DNA of 64,000 nucleotides from assembly GCA_016290135.1 (NCBI GenBank), contig JAEESW010000008.1, forward strand, positions 1-64,000. The letters run 5' to 3'. A program made the translations under genes and the position numbers. Of this stretch, positions 28,554 through 37,493 are shown piece after piece. The notes under the pieces were generated by a model. It was given only the letters and a program-made list of their open reading frames with translations, searched no databases and had not been told where the DNA came from. The stretch comes from a bacterium (GTDB taxonomy: Bacteria; UBP6; UBA1177). Numbering within the stretch: the stretch's first letter is position 1; every line of letters begins with the position of its first letter.

Positions 28554-30059
28554 ATGAATAAATTCTTGGCTGAAGACTTGAAGAATGTTGATTTTATTTC
28601 GAGTTTGTATGATGCATTTGTCTCTATAAATATAAATAAGAAATACGACGAACTATCATCACATGATTTTTTTAAAGAAATTTCCAATATTATATTTAAT
28701 TATTCATTAGTATCCTGCAGACAAAATACAAATTTAAATAATGAGCAACTTACAAAAACAAAAGAATGTCTCGTGATTGCTGTAAGATTGTTTGATGAAG
28801 CTTGTGAAGAAAATAATTGGGGAAAACTTCTGATATCACTGCGTATTTTTGATTTTTTTGACCAGGATTATGGGCTGATTGAAATATCAAAAATTTCTGA
28901 AGATTTAAAAAATAAAATTGTTGGCATTTTAAAAACAACAGATTTTGAAATAAACATTCTAAAAAATGCCCAATATCACGAAAAGAGAATGGTTGAAATT
29001 CTTCATAATGCAAAAATGGATGCCGACTATTCACAAATAATTAATATCTTTGACATACAAATTTGTTGTTCGGATGCTTTTTATTATGAAAAAAGCACAT
29101 GGAGATTTTTGATAAATTTTGCCTTTTACCTTGATAAGAAAATTATGTTAGATGTTCTAAGCAGTACGAATGGATGTGAGAAAATAGAATTGTTTTTATC
29201 ATCTTTAGATAAAGAATTTTTTTGTGATATGTCTTTTGCTTCCGAGTTGAAGAATAATTATCTTCTCTTGCGGGTTTTTAAATACTGGTTGCTTTCCCTT
29301 GAGGATAAATATGTGAAATTTAATAAGTTAGAAGAAATTCCTGATTATACAGATTACTTAACAAACATGTTTTTAAACTCAAATTTACATCTTGAAAATT
29401 ACATCGAAATTTTACGAATATCGCATCTGAAAAGCTATAATTATCTATTGGGAAGACTGATTGCCTTGCACGAGAATTTTTTACACATTTACTTGAATCA
29501 CATTTCTTTTGGAAAAGATGAAACTCAAGCATTTTCTTTAGGTTTTTTAGAAAAAACAGACTGCTCAACGGATAATGCTGTAGCTAAAACTATAGAACAA
29601 ATAAAATCCAAGTTTTTGTCACACGAAATACATTCATATTCCAACATAAATTCTGGCACCGGTTTTTTAGATTTGTTTTTTTATTATTTCCGCATAAAAA
29701 ATCCAGATAGAAATGCTTATTTAAAAACTTTAGCGGAGTATTCAGAAAAAATACTGTCTGAACAGAACTCTTGTAATCATGAGGCTGTTACATCGGTGTG
29801 GGTAGATCTTTATTATTTTTGTTTGTCCAACATTGTAGGAAAATATGTTTTTTCTGAAAATGAATTGAGAACAGTAATCCCTGCATTGTTTGATGAACGT
29901 AATGAAGTGATTTACGATATAAAATCGTTAAATGTAATGAGAACACTTTTGATGACACCAAACAAACAGATAAAAATAATAATTAAGCCGTATGTTTTAC
30001 TGCAATATTTAATTGAAGTCGAGGAAGAAGAAATGATAACTAAGGAGCCGACCCAATGA
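28554..30059 (+). CDS. Uncharacterised alpha-helical protein, second gene of AT-rich module
   Basis: 501-aa ORF 10 bp after the preceding gene; no motif recognised. Confidence 0.55.
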   Translation: MNKFLAEDLKNVDFISSLYDAFVSININKKYDELSSHDFFKEISNIIFNYSLVSCRQNTNLNNEQLTKTKECLVIAVRLFDEACEENNWGKLLISLRIFDFFDQDYGLIEISKISEDLKNKIVGILKTTDFEINILKNAQYHEKRMVEILHNAKMDADYSQIINIFDIQICCSDAFYYEKSTWRFLINFAFYLDKKIMLDVLSSTNGCEKIELFLSSLDKEFFCDMSFASELKNNYLLLRVFKYWLLSLEDKYVKFNKLEEIPDYTDYLTNMFLNSNLHLENYIEILRISHLKSYNYLLGRLIALHENFLHIYLNHISFGKDETQAFSLGFLEKTDCSTDNAVAKTIEQIKSKFLSHEIHSYSNINSGTGFLDLFFYYFRIKNPDRNAYLKTLAEYSEKILSEQNSCNHEAVTSVWVDLYYFCLSNIVGKYVFSENELRTVIPALFDERNEVIYDIKSLNVMRTLLMTPNKQIKIIIKPYVLLQYLIEVEEEEMITKEPTQ

Positions 30060-31540
30060 CCAACATAATTGACACTGTCACGAACCTGATTTCGCTTCCG
30101 CACGAATACGAATGGCTCGATTTTAAGGAAAACTGGTTTTCAAAGGATGAAATCGGCGAATATATTTCCGCGATTTCCAACGGCGCGGCTTTGAGCGGGC
30201 GGGAATACGGCTATATTGTCTGGGGAGTGAACGACAAAACGCATGAAATAACCGGAACAACGGTTAATTTCGACAAGGATATCGAGCACGAACCTTACAA
30301 ACATTACCTTGCACGCAACTTAAAGCCGAGTCTTGCGTTTGAAGTCGATGAAACCGAAATTTCCGGCAAAAGAGTTGTTTTGCTGACTGTTCCTGCCGCG
30401 AAATCCGTTCCGACTAAGTTCATGAATCAGACATTTATCCGGATTGGTTCAAGCAAAGAGAAACTTTCAAAATTTCCGGAATGGGAAATACGTCTGCTGA
30501 ATGTGCTTTCAAACGGAATTCCTACTATCGTGAACACTGCCGCACCCGATTATGCGCAGGATCTGACTTTCGAGAAACTCTTTTTGTATTACGGTGCAAA
30601 AGGGATCAGACTCAGACGGGACACCTTTAAAAAAACGCTCAAACTGCTGACAGCGGACGGCCGCTACAACATAATGGCACTCCTGCTTGCCGATTCAAAT
30701 GATATTCCGATCCGCGTTTCTGTTTTCAGCGGAAAAACCAAGGCAGATACTCTTTTTTCCGTGAAAGAATACGGAAATTCCTGCATTTTGTATTCCATGG
30801 ATAAAATACTGGAATACGGCGACGCGATAAACATCATTCAGGCTGACGAACGCGGGCGGATCTCGGAACGCAAAGATGTTCCTCTTTTTGATTACGAGGC
30901 TTTTCACGAAGCACTTTTGAATGCTTTCATCCACAACAAATGGCTTGCAATGAATGCGCCGATGATAAGCGTGTTCACCGACAGAATAGAAATCGTTTCC
31001 CACGGCGGGCTTGGAATTGAACAGGATCTTGAAGGTTTTTATAATGGAGTCAGCATTCCAGTTAATGAAGCACTTGCCTCGATTTTTCTTCAGCTCAGGC
31101 TTAGCGAGCGTTCAGGGCGCGGTGTTCCGACAATTGTCAAGGCATACGGTCGCGATTCAATCACTATCAAAAAGAATTTTATCGTAGTTACAATTCCGTT
31201 TAACAAGATAGATGCTGCACCTTTTGAATTGAATGCCGGAGAAGAAGGGAATGTAGAGGGAAATGAAAAAAGTGACCAGAAATTGCACCAGAATTGCACT
31301 GTAACTGCACCCAAAACTGAAAATTTGCACTGTAATTGCACTGTAAATGTTCCGGAAATTGCACTCAAAACATTTATGGCGCTAAAAGAGAATCCACACG
31401 CAACAGCGAAAGATTTAGCTAAAACGTTGGATTTATCTTTACGTACTATAAAAAATCATATAGCAATTTTAAAGCAAAACGGTTGCATTGTCCGTATCGG
31501 CAGTGATAAATCAGGTCACTGGGAAATTGTGGAAAAATAA
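30056..31540 (+). CDS. AlbA_2 (Schlafen-like)/ATP-binding transcriptional regulator, COG2865-like, with C-terminal winged helix
   Basis: 'EYEWLDFKENWFSKDEIGEYISAISNGAALSGREYGYIVWGVND', 'FIRIGSSKEKL', 'EALLNAFIHNKWLAMNAPMISVFTDRIEIVSHGGL', 'RSGRGVPTIVKAYG', C-terminal HTH; ATGA overlap with upstream gene. Confidence 0.85.
   Translation: MTNIIDTVTNLISLPHEYEWLDFKENWFSKDEIGEYISAISNGAALSGREYGYIVWGVNDKTHEITGTTVNFDKDIEHEPYKHYLARNLKPSLAFEVDETEISGKRVVLLTVPAAKSVPTKFMNQTFIRIGSSKEKLSKFPEWEIRLLNVLSNGIPTIVNTAAPDYAQDLTFEKLFLYYGAKGIRLRRDTFKKTLKLLTADGRYNIMALLLADSNDIPIRVSVFSGKTKADTLFSVKEYGNSCILYSMDKILEYGDAINIIQADERGRISERKDVPLFDYEAFHEALLNAFIHNKWLAMNAPMISVFTDRIEIVSHGGLGIEQDLEGFYNGVSIPVNEALASIFLQLRLSERSGRGVPTIVKAYGRDSITIKKNFIVVTIPFNKIDAAPFELNAGEEGNVEGNEKSDQKLHQNCTVTAPKTENLHCNCTVNVPEIALKTFMALKENPHATAKDLAKTLDLSLRTIKNHIAILKQNGCIVRIGSDKSGHWEIVEK
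31283..31364 (+). repeat. Phased YTGCAC repeats in the linker of the AlbA_2 gene
   Basis: YTGCAC hexamers at 31283, 31294, 31305, 31325, 31336, 31359, several exactly 11 bp apart; encodes NCTV-like peptide repeats. Confidence 0.7.
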
Positions 31541-31564
31541 CTGTCAATCCGACCAAATAAAAAT

Positions 31565-31603
31565 TGACACGGTGTCATTTTTATTTATTCTGACACGGTG
31601 TCG
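31565..31603 (+). promoter_or_regulatory. TGACAC operator pair + TTGACA-N16-TATTCT promoter
   Basis: TGACACGGTGTCA (31565-31577) and TGACACGGTGTCG (31591-31603). Confidence 0.78.
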
Positions 31604-31630
31604 AAATGAGGTTCGTTTTTTCGGAGGTTT

Positions 31631-32134
31631 ATGAAAAAGATTGTAACTTTTGTTTTGGTGTTGTTCATGCTTTTCGTGACATCGTGCGGAGTTGAAGCCG
31701 CTGATTCCGAGAAATCGTCTGAATACCAGAATGGTCAGAATTCCCAATCTGAAACGGAGGCTGCTATGAAAATTTCAATCACAATAAACGGAAAGGACAA
31801 ACTATCCGCGACACTTTCGGACAACTCATCCTCCAAAGCTTTTTATGAATTGCTGAAAAAGGGCGAAGTCACTGTTAAAATGCATGATTACGGCAACTTC
31901 GAGAAGGTCGGTGACTTACCGCAGTCTCTGCCGCGCAATGATACACAGATTACGACTAAACCGGGCGATATAATTCTTTATCAAGGTAATCAGATTACGA
32001 TTTACTACGATACAAACAGCTGGAATTTTACTCTTCTCGGCAGAATCGAAGGCAAAACGCAGCAGGAACTTAAAACGATTTTGGGCGAAGGTGACGTGAC
32101 GGCAGTATTTGCGGTTGCTGTGGCAGAAAAATAA
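31631..32134 (+). CDS. Cyclophilin-like-fold lipoprotein
   Basis: Lipobox 'LFVTSCG'; 'MKISITINGKDKLSATLSDNSSSKAFYELL...YGNFEKVGDLPQSLPRNDTQITTKPGDIILYQGNQITIYY' cyclophilin-like fold. Confidence 0.8.
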   Translation: MKKIVTFVLVLFMLFVTSCGVEAADSEKSSEYQNGQNSQSETEAAMKISITINGKDKLSATLSDNSSSKAFYELLKKGEVTVKMHDYGNFEKVGDLPQSLPRNDTQITTKPGDIILYQGNQITIYYDTNSWNFTLLGRIEGKTQQELKTILGEGDVTAVFAVAVAEK

Positions 32135-32135
32135 T

Positions 32136-32148
32136 TGACTCGGTGTCA
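32136..32148 (+). promoter_or_regulatory. TGACTCGGTGTCA operator-like site
   Basis: 12/13 match to island consensus, directly after the stop codon of the preceding gene. Confidence 0.55.
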
Positions 32149-32184
32149 AAATAAGTTCGTTTAATTTAAGGTATGGTGTTAACG

Positions 32185-33600
32185 ATGAAAAGAATAAAAA
32201 CAGTTGTAAATATTCTGATGACACTGCTTCTGATGGTCGTGATGGCTTATCACTATACCGGTCCGATGTGGCATGAAATAACGGGAACGGCTATGTTCGT
32301 CCTTTTTATCGTCCACAATGCACTGAATTACAGGTGGTACAAGTCGCTTGCAAAAGGCCGGTACAATGCGGCGCGGGTCTTCATGCTGGTCACTAACTGT
32401 CTGCTTATTGCCGATATCCTGCTGCTCATGCTTTCGGGAATAAGCATGTCTTTCTATGTTTTCAAATTTCTTCCCGATTCCGTTTCGATCCCTTCGGCGA
32501 GAAGCATCCATTTGATCGCATCTTATGCAGGATTTCTTCTGATAAGTTTCCACATCGGCCTGCATATACGTGGTGTGTTTGGGAAAATATGTAATAAAAT
32601 CAAGCTGTTTTCTGAAAAACAAAAGGGACTCGGCTTTATCCGGGTTTTGTTCGTTTTGTCGGTTGCTGCGGCGTGTTTCTACGGGGTATATGCTCTGAAG
32701 GAGAGAAATTTCTGGGGATATATTTCAGGCAGCTCGATGTTCGCTTTTTTTGATTATGAGGAGCTGCCGCTCTGGTTTTTCCTCGATTATGCAGCGATCA
32801 TGTTTCTTTTTGTTATGTCTGCGTTTTTATTGCAGAAACTGTTTGCGATCGGATTGAAAACAATAGCAGGAAACGCGGTCCGGAACATCACGGAACACAA
32901 AATGCGCTATTCAGTTATTTCTGGAATTCTGGTGCTTGTTGCAGTGCTTTTTGCGATTTTTGGAGTTTCTTATATCAGAAGGCATTTCCAGCCGGTGAAT
33001 GTAGACCGCGCCGAGGCGACTCGTACTGAAAGGATAGACATGAAAGGAAAGAAAGGGATCATCGTTTACTTCACAAGAGTAGGGAACACAGCCTTTGCGG
33101 ACGATGTCGATGCCGTTTCAAGCGCATCTCTTATGACCGACGGTGCAAATCTCGTCGGAAACAGCGAACTTCTCTCTGAAATGTTAGCAAATGCAACAGG
33201 TTATCCTGTATACGCAATAAAAACGAAAGACAAATACTCATCAAGCTATTCCGGCACAGTCAGCGAAGCAGGGCAGGAGTTCAGAGGGGAAAGAAGTGTC
33301 GAACTGGAGAACGATGTGCCCGAACTTTTGGAATATGACACCGTTATTCTGGTCTATCCGCTCTGGTGGTGGACGCTTCCGATGCCTGTGCAGAAATTTC
33401 TGACTGAAAACAAACTTGAGGGCAAAACACTTTATTCTTTGGTCACTCACGGCGGCAGCGGCTTCGGCTCAGCCATTCAGGATACTGCAAAATTTACTGC
33501 GGCGAAGGTCAGTCCCGATGCACTAGCAGTCTATGACGACGAAGTTACGGGAGCACTGCCTAAAGTCATCTCCTGGCTTGAAAAAATTGCGAATAACTGA
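32185..33600 (+). CDS. DUF4405-like multi-TM domain fused to flavodoxin domain
   Basis: N-terminal helices 'GTAMFVLFIVHNALNYRWYKSL...', 'ARSIHLIASYAGFLLISFHIGLHIRG'; C-terminal flavodoxin nearly identical to 19105-19842 product. Confidence 0.85.
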   Translation: MKRIKTVVNILMTLLLMVVMAYHYTGPMWHEITGTAMFVLFIVHNALNYRWYKSLAKGRYNAARVFMLVTNCLLIADILLLMLSGISMSFYVFKFLPDSVSIPSARSIHLIASYAGFLLISFHIGLHIRGVFGKICNKIKLFSEKQKGLGFIRVLFVLSVAAACFYGVYALKERNFWGYISGSSMFAFFDYEELPLWFFLDYAAIMFLFVMSAFLLQKLFAIGLKTIAGNAVRNITEHKMRYSVISGILVLVAVLFAIFGVSYIRRHFQPVNVDRAEATRTERIDMKGKKGIIVYFTRVGNTAFADDVDAVSSASLMTDGANLVGNSELLSEMLANATGYPVYAIKTKDKYSSSYSGTVSEAGQEFRGERSVELENDVPELLEYDTVILVYPLWWWTLPMPVQKFLTENKLEGKTLYSLVTHGGSGFGSAIQDTAKFTAAKVSPDALAVYDDEVTGALPKVISWLEKIANN

Positions 33601-33610
33601 CACGATGTCG
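33598..33610 (+). promoter_or_regulatory. TGACACGATGTCG operator-like site
   Basis: Overlaps stop codon of upstream gene and precedes dinB remnant. Confidence 0.5.
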
Positions 33611-33624
33611 GAATAGAGGTTCCC

Positions 33625-34018
33625 GTGCAGCAGCGCAAGATCATTCATGTCGATATGGACGCCTTTTTCGTTTCAGTGGAGGAGCACGATAATCCCGATC
33701 TGAAAGGGCATCCTGTGGTAGTCGGGCATGACGGCCCGCGCGGAGTGGTCGCAACTGCAAACTATACGGCTCGCAAATTCGGGATCCATTCGGCGCTCCC
33801 TGGTTTTGAAGATCAAATACAGTGATTTCAGGCAGACGACACACTGCCGCAGCTGTAATAAGCCGATCGAGACTTTTGAGGAGATCTTTTCCATTACTCG
33901 TGAGCTGCTTGATGAAGTCGACGTGCGGCATCCGGTGAGACTTCTGGGGCTATCTGTCACCAATCCTGTTCAAACTGAAGATCCAGGTTTTCCGCAGCAG
34001 ATGACCTTTGACTGGTAA
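33625..34018 (+). pseudogene. dinB: DNA polymerase IV remnant (internal deletion + frameshift)
   Basis: N-terminus '[55 protein letters not shown]' joined near 33800-33806 to C-terminal '[12 protein letters not shown]...HPVRLLGLSVTN' in another frame; catalytic core missing. Confidence 0.88.
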
Positions 34019-34052
34019 AAAGGCAGCATGTAAGAAAATCCAACATGATAAC

Positions 34053-34089
34053 TGACACGATGTCAAAATAAAAAATTGACACGGTGTCA
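34053..34089 (+). promoter_or_regulatory. TGACAC operator pair upstream of tetR
   Basis: TGACACGATGTCA (34053-34065), TGACACGGTGTCA (34077-34089). Confidence 0.75.
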
Positions 34090-34146
34090 AAGTATCAGCT
34101 TTAAAATTTATGTAAAATCAGTATGTTATCAACTTTTTTAAAATAT

Positions 34147-34159
34147 TGACTGAAAGTCA
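34147..34159. promoter_or_regulatory. Palindrome TGACTGAAAGTCA upstream of tetR
   Basis: TGACT-GAA-AGTCA, same TGAC-N5-GTCA frame as island sites; 49 bp before tetR ATG. Confidence 0.6.
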
Positions 34160-34207
34160 TTGACTTTGAGTATGAATTTGTTATTGTCTTCGGCGGAGGT
34201 GGCTGAT

Positions 34208-34810
34208 ATGACTAAAAGACAGGAACAGGCTTTGAAAACAAAGGAAAAAATTTTGAAGGAAGCGGCGAAAATGGTGGCGGAGAACGGCGTGGACAATCTT
34301 AATGTCGATGCTCTGACGGAACGCTGTGAGGTCGCAAAGGGGACTTTCTACACTTATTTCAAACATAAGGAAGACATCGTTTTTGAGATCTGCCGTGATC
34401 TGTTTGCGCAGATAGAAGAGCGTATGCAGCAGATGACCGGTAAAAACATCGTTGAAAAACTTTCCTATTACTTCGACGAGTTCATGAAGGAGGTCGAAAG
34501 ATACGGTGTCAACATTACAAGAGCATGGATCAGGGGTGTTATCGATCCGAAAAATGCTCCGGAAAACTTTGACAGCAAAAAATGGCAGTACGATGTCGAA
34601 ATGCTTGAAAACATTTTGAAAAACGCTGTCAAAGACAAGGAATTGAAGAAGAATACTCCGGTGGAACTGCTGACACACATCATTATTTCACAGCTCTACG
34701 GCATGATGACGGTGTGGTGCATGTCCGACTGCGAGTTTGAACCGAAGGAATGGACAAAAAAGTTCTGCGATGTCCAGCTGAAAGCTATTCTTGAAAAATA
34801 TTTGGTTTAA
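34208..34810 (+). CDS. TetR/AcrR-family transcriptional regulator
   Basis: 'TKEKILKEAAKMVAENGVDNLNVDALTERCEVAKGTFYTYFKHKEDIV' TetR_N HTH. Confidence 0.95.
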   Translation: MTKRQEQALKTKEKILKEAAKMVAENGVDNLNVDALTERCEVAKGTFYTYFKHKEDIVFEICRDLFAQIEERMQQMTGKNIVEKLSYYFDEFMKEVERYGVNITRAWIRGVIDPKNAPENFDSKKWQYDVEMLENILKNAVKDKELKKNTPVELLTHIIISQLYGMMTVWCMSDCEFEPKEWTKKFCDVQLKAILEKYLV

Positions 34811-34822
34811 AAGGAGAAAATC

Positions 34823-35665
34823 ATGCAGAAAGTAAAACTCAACAACGGTATCGAGTGCCCTGTTATCGGCATTGGAACTTTCATGATCTCGCCTGCTGAT
34901 GCGGAAGTGAGCGTTCGCGAAGCACTCAAAATGGGTTATGAACTGGTTGATACAGCTGCGGCGTATCAGAACGAAAGAGCCTGCGGGCGCGGTATCAAAA
35001 CAAGCGGTATTCCTAGGGAAAAAGTATTCGTCTCCACAAAACTCTGGCCAAGCGAATACGAAAACGAAAATGCGGTCGATGAAACGCTTGAACGTCTCGG
35101 CCTTGACTATGTCGATCTTCTTTTCATCCATCAGCCGGCTGGAAACTGGCTTTCCGGCTACAGACTTCTTGAAAAGGCATACAAAGAAGGCAAGGCGAAG
35201 TCGATCGGTATTAGCAATTTCGAGGGAAAATACCTCGATGAGCTTCAGAAAGAGTGGGAGATCGTCCCGCAGTTCATTCAGGCTGAGGCGCATCCTTACT
35301 TCCCGCAGGGAGAACTTAGAAAAACTCTCGACAAGTACGGCATCAAGCTGATGAGCTGGTATCCGCTCGGACACGGCGACAGATCGCTCATCGAAGAGCC
35401 TCTTTTCAAGCGTCTTGCTGAAAAATACGGCAAAAGCAGCGCGCAGGTGATCCTCCGCTGGCACATCCAGATGGGTTTCGTAGTGATCCCCGGCAGCAAA
35501 AATGTCGCTCACATAAAGGACAATCTCGACATCATGGATTTCACTCTCACTGATGCAGAGATGGCAGAGATCGCTACTCTCAACAAAGGTGTTAGATATT
35601 ACACCAGAACGGATGAAGCTCTCACAGGATTCGCACTGTGGCACCCCGAATATGAAAAAGCATGA
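34823..35665 (+). CDS. Aldo/keto reductase
   Basis: 'VKLNNGIECPVIGIGTFMI', 'YELVDTAAAYQNERACGRGIK', 'VSTKLWPSEY', 'GISNFEGKYLDEL', 'VVIPGSKNVAHIKDNLDIMDFTL'. Confidence 0.95.
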   Translation: MQKVKLNNGIECPVIGIGTFMISPADAEVSVREALKMGYELVDTAAAYQNERACGRGIKTSGIPREKVFVSTKLWPSEYENENAVDETLERLGLDYVDLLFIHQPAGNWLSGYRLLEKAYKEGKAKSIGISNFEGKYLDELQKEWEIVPQFIQAEAHPYFPQGELRKTLDKYGIKLMSWYPLGHGDRSLIEEPLFKRLAEKYGKSSAQVILRWHIQMGFVVIPGSKNVAHIKDNLDIMDFTLTDAEMAEIATLNKGVRYYTRTDEALTGFALWHPEYEKA

Positions 35666-35686
35666 TTTAAAATAGAGGAAATTAAG

Positions 35687-36322
35687 ATGGGAAGGATCAT
35701 TTTTACGATTTTTGCAGTTGTTGTATTAGGCATCTGCCTTACTTTATCGGCTAAAAACACAAATACGGAGAAAAAAACAATGGAAAACACCAACAAAAAC
35801 CGCAAGGTTCTCGTCGCATACTTTTCGAGGACAGGCGAGCAGTACTCAGTCGGCAACATCACCGAGGGAAACACCGCGATAATCGCGAAAATGATAGCTG
35901 TGAAAACGGGCGGCGACCTTTTTGAGATCAAGGTGGCAAAAGACAATTACCCGAAAGGTTACACCGCGCTCACCGAGTATGCGAAAGAGGAAAAACAGAA
36001 GAAGGCGAGACCTGAGATCGTCGGAAAAGTGGCGAAATTCGCGGACTACGACACTGTTTTCATCGGCTATCCGAACTGGTGGAGCGACATGCCGATGCCG
36101 GTATATACATTTTTGGAAAGCTATGATTTTACTAACAAAAACGTCGTTCCGTTCTGTACCCACGAGGGAAGCGGAATGAGCGGAACCGAAAACAACGTCA
36201 AAAATGCAGCTAAAGGCGGAAAGGCTCTGAAAGGTTTCTCGATATACGGCCACACCGCGCAGAACGAAAGGGCGGAAGCCGAGAAAAAAGTTTCGCAGTG
36301 GCTGAAAGAAATAGGGTTTTAA
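35687..36322 (+). CDS. Flavodoxin with N-terminal signal/TM leader
   Basis: 'RKVLVAYFSRTGEQYSVGNITEGNTAIIAKMIAVKTGGDLFEI', 'FIGYPNWWSDMPMPVYTFLE', 'THEGSGMSGTENNV'. Confidence 0.92.
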   Translation: MGRIIFTIFAVVVLGICLTLSAKNTNTEKKTMENTNKNRKVLVAYFSRTGEQYSVGNITEGNTAIIAKMIAVKTGGDLFEIKVAKDNYPKGYTALTEYAKEEKQKKARPEIVGKVAKFADYDTVFIGYPNWWSDMPMPVYTFLESYDFTNKNVVPFCTHEGSGMSGTENNVKNAAKGGKALKGFSIYGHTAQNERAEAEKKVSQWLKEIGF

Positions 36323-36361
36323 TTGACCAAGCTTGGAAAACAACGATTTAAGGAGGTTTTC

Positions 36362-37375
36362 ATGCAATACACGGAATTGGGAAACACGGGGATCAAAGTG
36401 TCGCGCATCTGCGTCGGCGGAATGAGTTTCGGAGAAGCGTCTGAGAGGTTCCACCAGTGGACTCTGAATCAGGATGACACACAGAAAATGATCGAACATG
36501 CCTACAGTCTCGGCGTGAATTTTATCGACACTGCAAACTGCTACAGCTTCGGTACGAGCGAAGAATACATCGGAAAATCGCTCAAGAATCTCGGGATCGG
36601 GCGCGATAAGGTAGTGCTTGCGTCAAAAGTCTACTTCAATGAGGGCAAGCTCTCAAAAGCGGCGATCCTGCGCGAAATCGATGGAACATTATCGCGGCTC
36701 GGTACGGACTATCTAGATCTTTATCAGATCCACCGCTTCGATTATTCAACTCCGGTAGAAGAGACTATGGAGACGCTTGACAGTCTTGTCAAAGCCGGGA
36801 AAGTAAGGGCTATCGGTGCGAGTGCGATGTACGGCTATCAGTTTCACAATATGCAGATCGCGGCGGAAAAAAACGGCTGGACGAAATTCTCAACTATGCA
36901 GAATCACTACAATCTTCTTTACCGCGAGGATGAACGTGAACTTATTCCGGTATGCAGACAGTACGGAGTTTCGCTCATTCCTTACAGCCCGCTTGCCGGA
37001 GGTCATCTTGCACATAAAGGCTGGGAGTCGGGAAGCAGACGCTCTCAAACAGACAAAGTTATCCGCGACAAATACGATTCCGAGATGGAAAACAACCTTG
37101 AAATCATCGCAAAAGTGGCTGATATGGCTGAAAAATACGGAGTTTCTATGACTGAGATCGCGCTCGCATGGCATTTCACGAAGGGAGTGGCAGCTCCGAT
37201 CGTCGGTGCAACAAGCATGGCGCATTTTGATGATGCAGTCAGGGCAGTTGATCTGAAACTCTCGGAAGATGATGCAAAGACACTCGAAAGTGCCTACAAA
37301 CCGCACAAAATAACGGGTGCACTCAGTGAAGAAAGCGGCGACAAGAATTTCGACAGAATAACAGCAAAGAAATGA
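36362..37375 (+). CDS. Aldo/keto reductase
   Basis: 'MQYTELGNTGIKVSRICVGGMSFGE', 'GVNFIDTANCYSFGTSEEYIGKSLK', 'VVLASKVYFN', 'LYQIHRFDY', 'AIGASAMYGYQF'. Confidence 0.95.
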   Translation: MQYTELGNTGIKVSRICVGGMSFGEASERFHQWTLNQDDTQKMIEHAYSLGVNFIDTANCYSFGTSEEYIGKSLKNLGIGRDKVVLASKVYFNEGKLSKAAILREIDGTLSRLGTDYLDLYQIHRFDYSTPVEETMETLDSLVKAGKVRAIGASAMYGYQFHNMQIAAEKNGWTKFSTMQNHYNLLYREDERELIPVCRQYGVSLIPYSPLAGGHLAHKGWESGSRRSQTDKVIRDKYDSEMENNLEIIAKVADMAEKYGVSMTEIALAWHFTKGVAAPIVGATSMAHFDDAVRAVDLKLSEDDAKTLESAYKPHKITGALSEESGDKNFDRITAKK

Positions 37376-37384
37376 TAAAAAACC

Positions 37385-37454
37385 TGACACGGTGTCAAAA
37401 TAAAAATTGATACGGTGTCAACTTTCGAGTAGTTTCACTGCAGGCATGGTGTCA
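37385..37454 (+). promoter_or_regulatory. TGACAC operator cluster (two strong, one degenerate)
   Basis: TGACACGGTGTCA (37385), TGATACGGTGTCA (37408), AGGCATGGTGTCA (37442). Confidence 0.7.
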
Positions 37455-37493
37455 GCACAGAGTGCTCTTTAGAATTTAATTAGGAGATTAGTC

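Noticed and set aside
34502-34514. AGATACGGTGTCA inside the tetR coding sequence, 11/13 match to the island operator
   Set aside because: Encodes an ordinary Arg-Tyr-Gly-Val-Asn stretch with no neighbouring second site; a chance match is possible, so not called as an operator.
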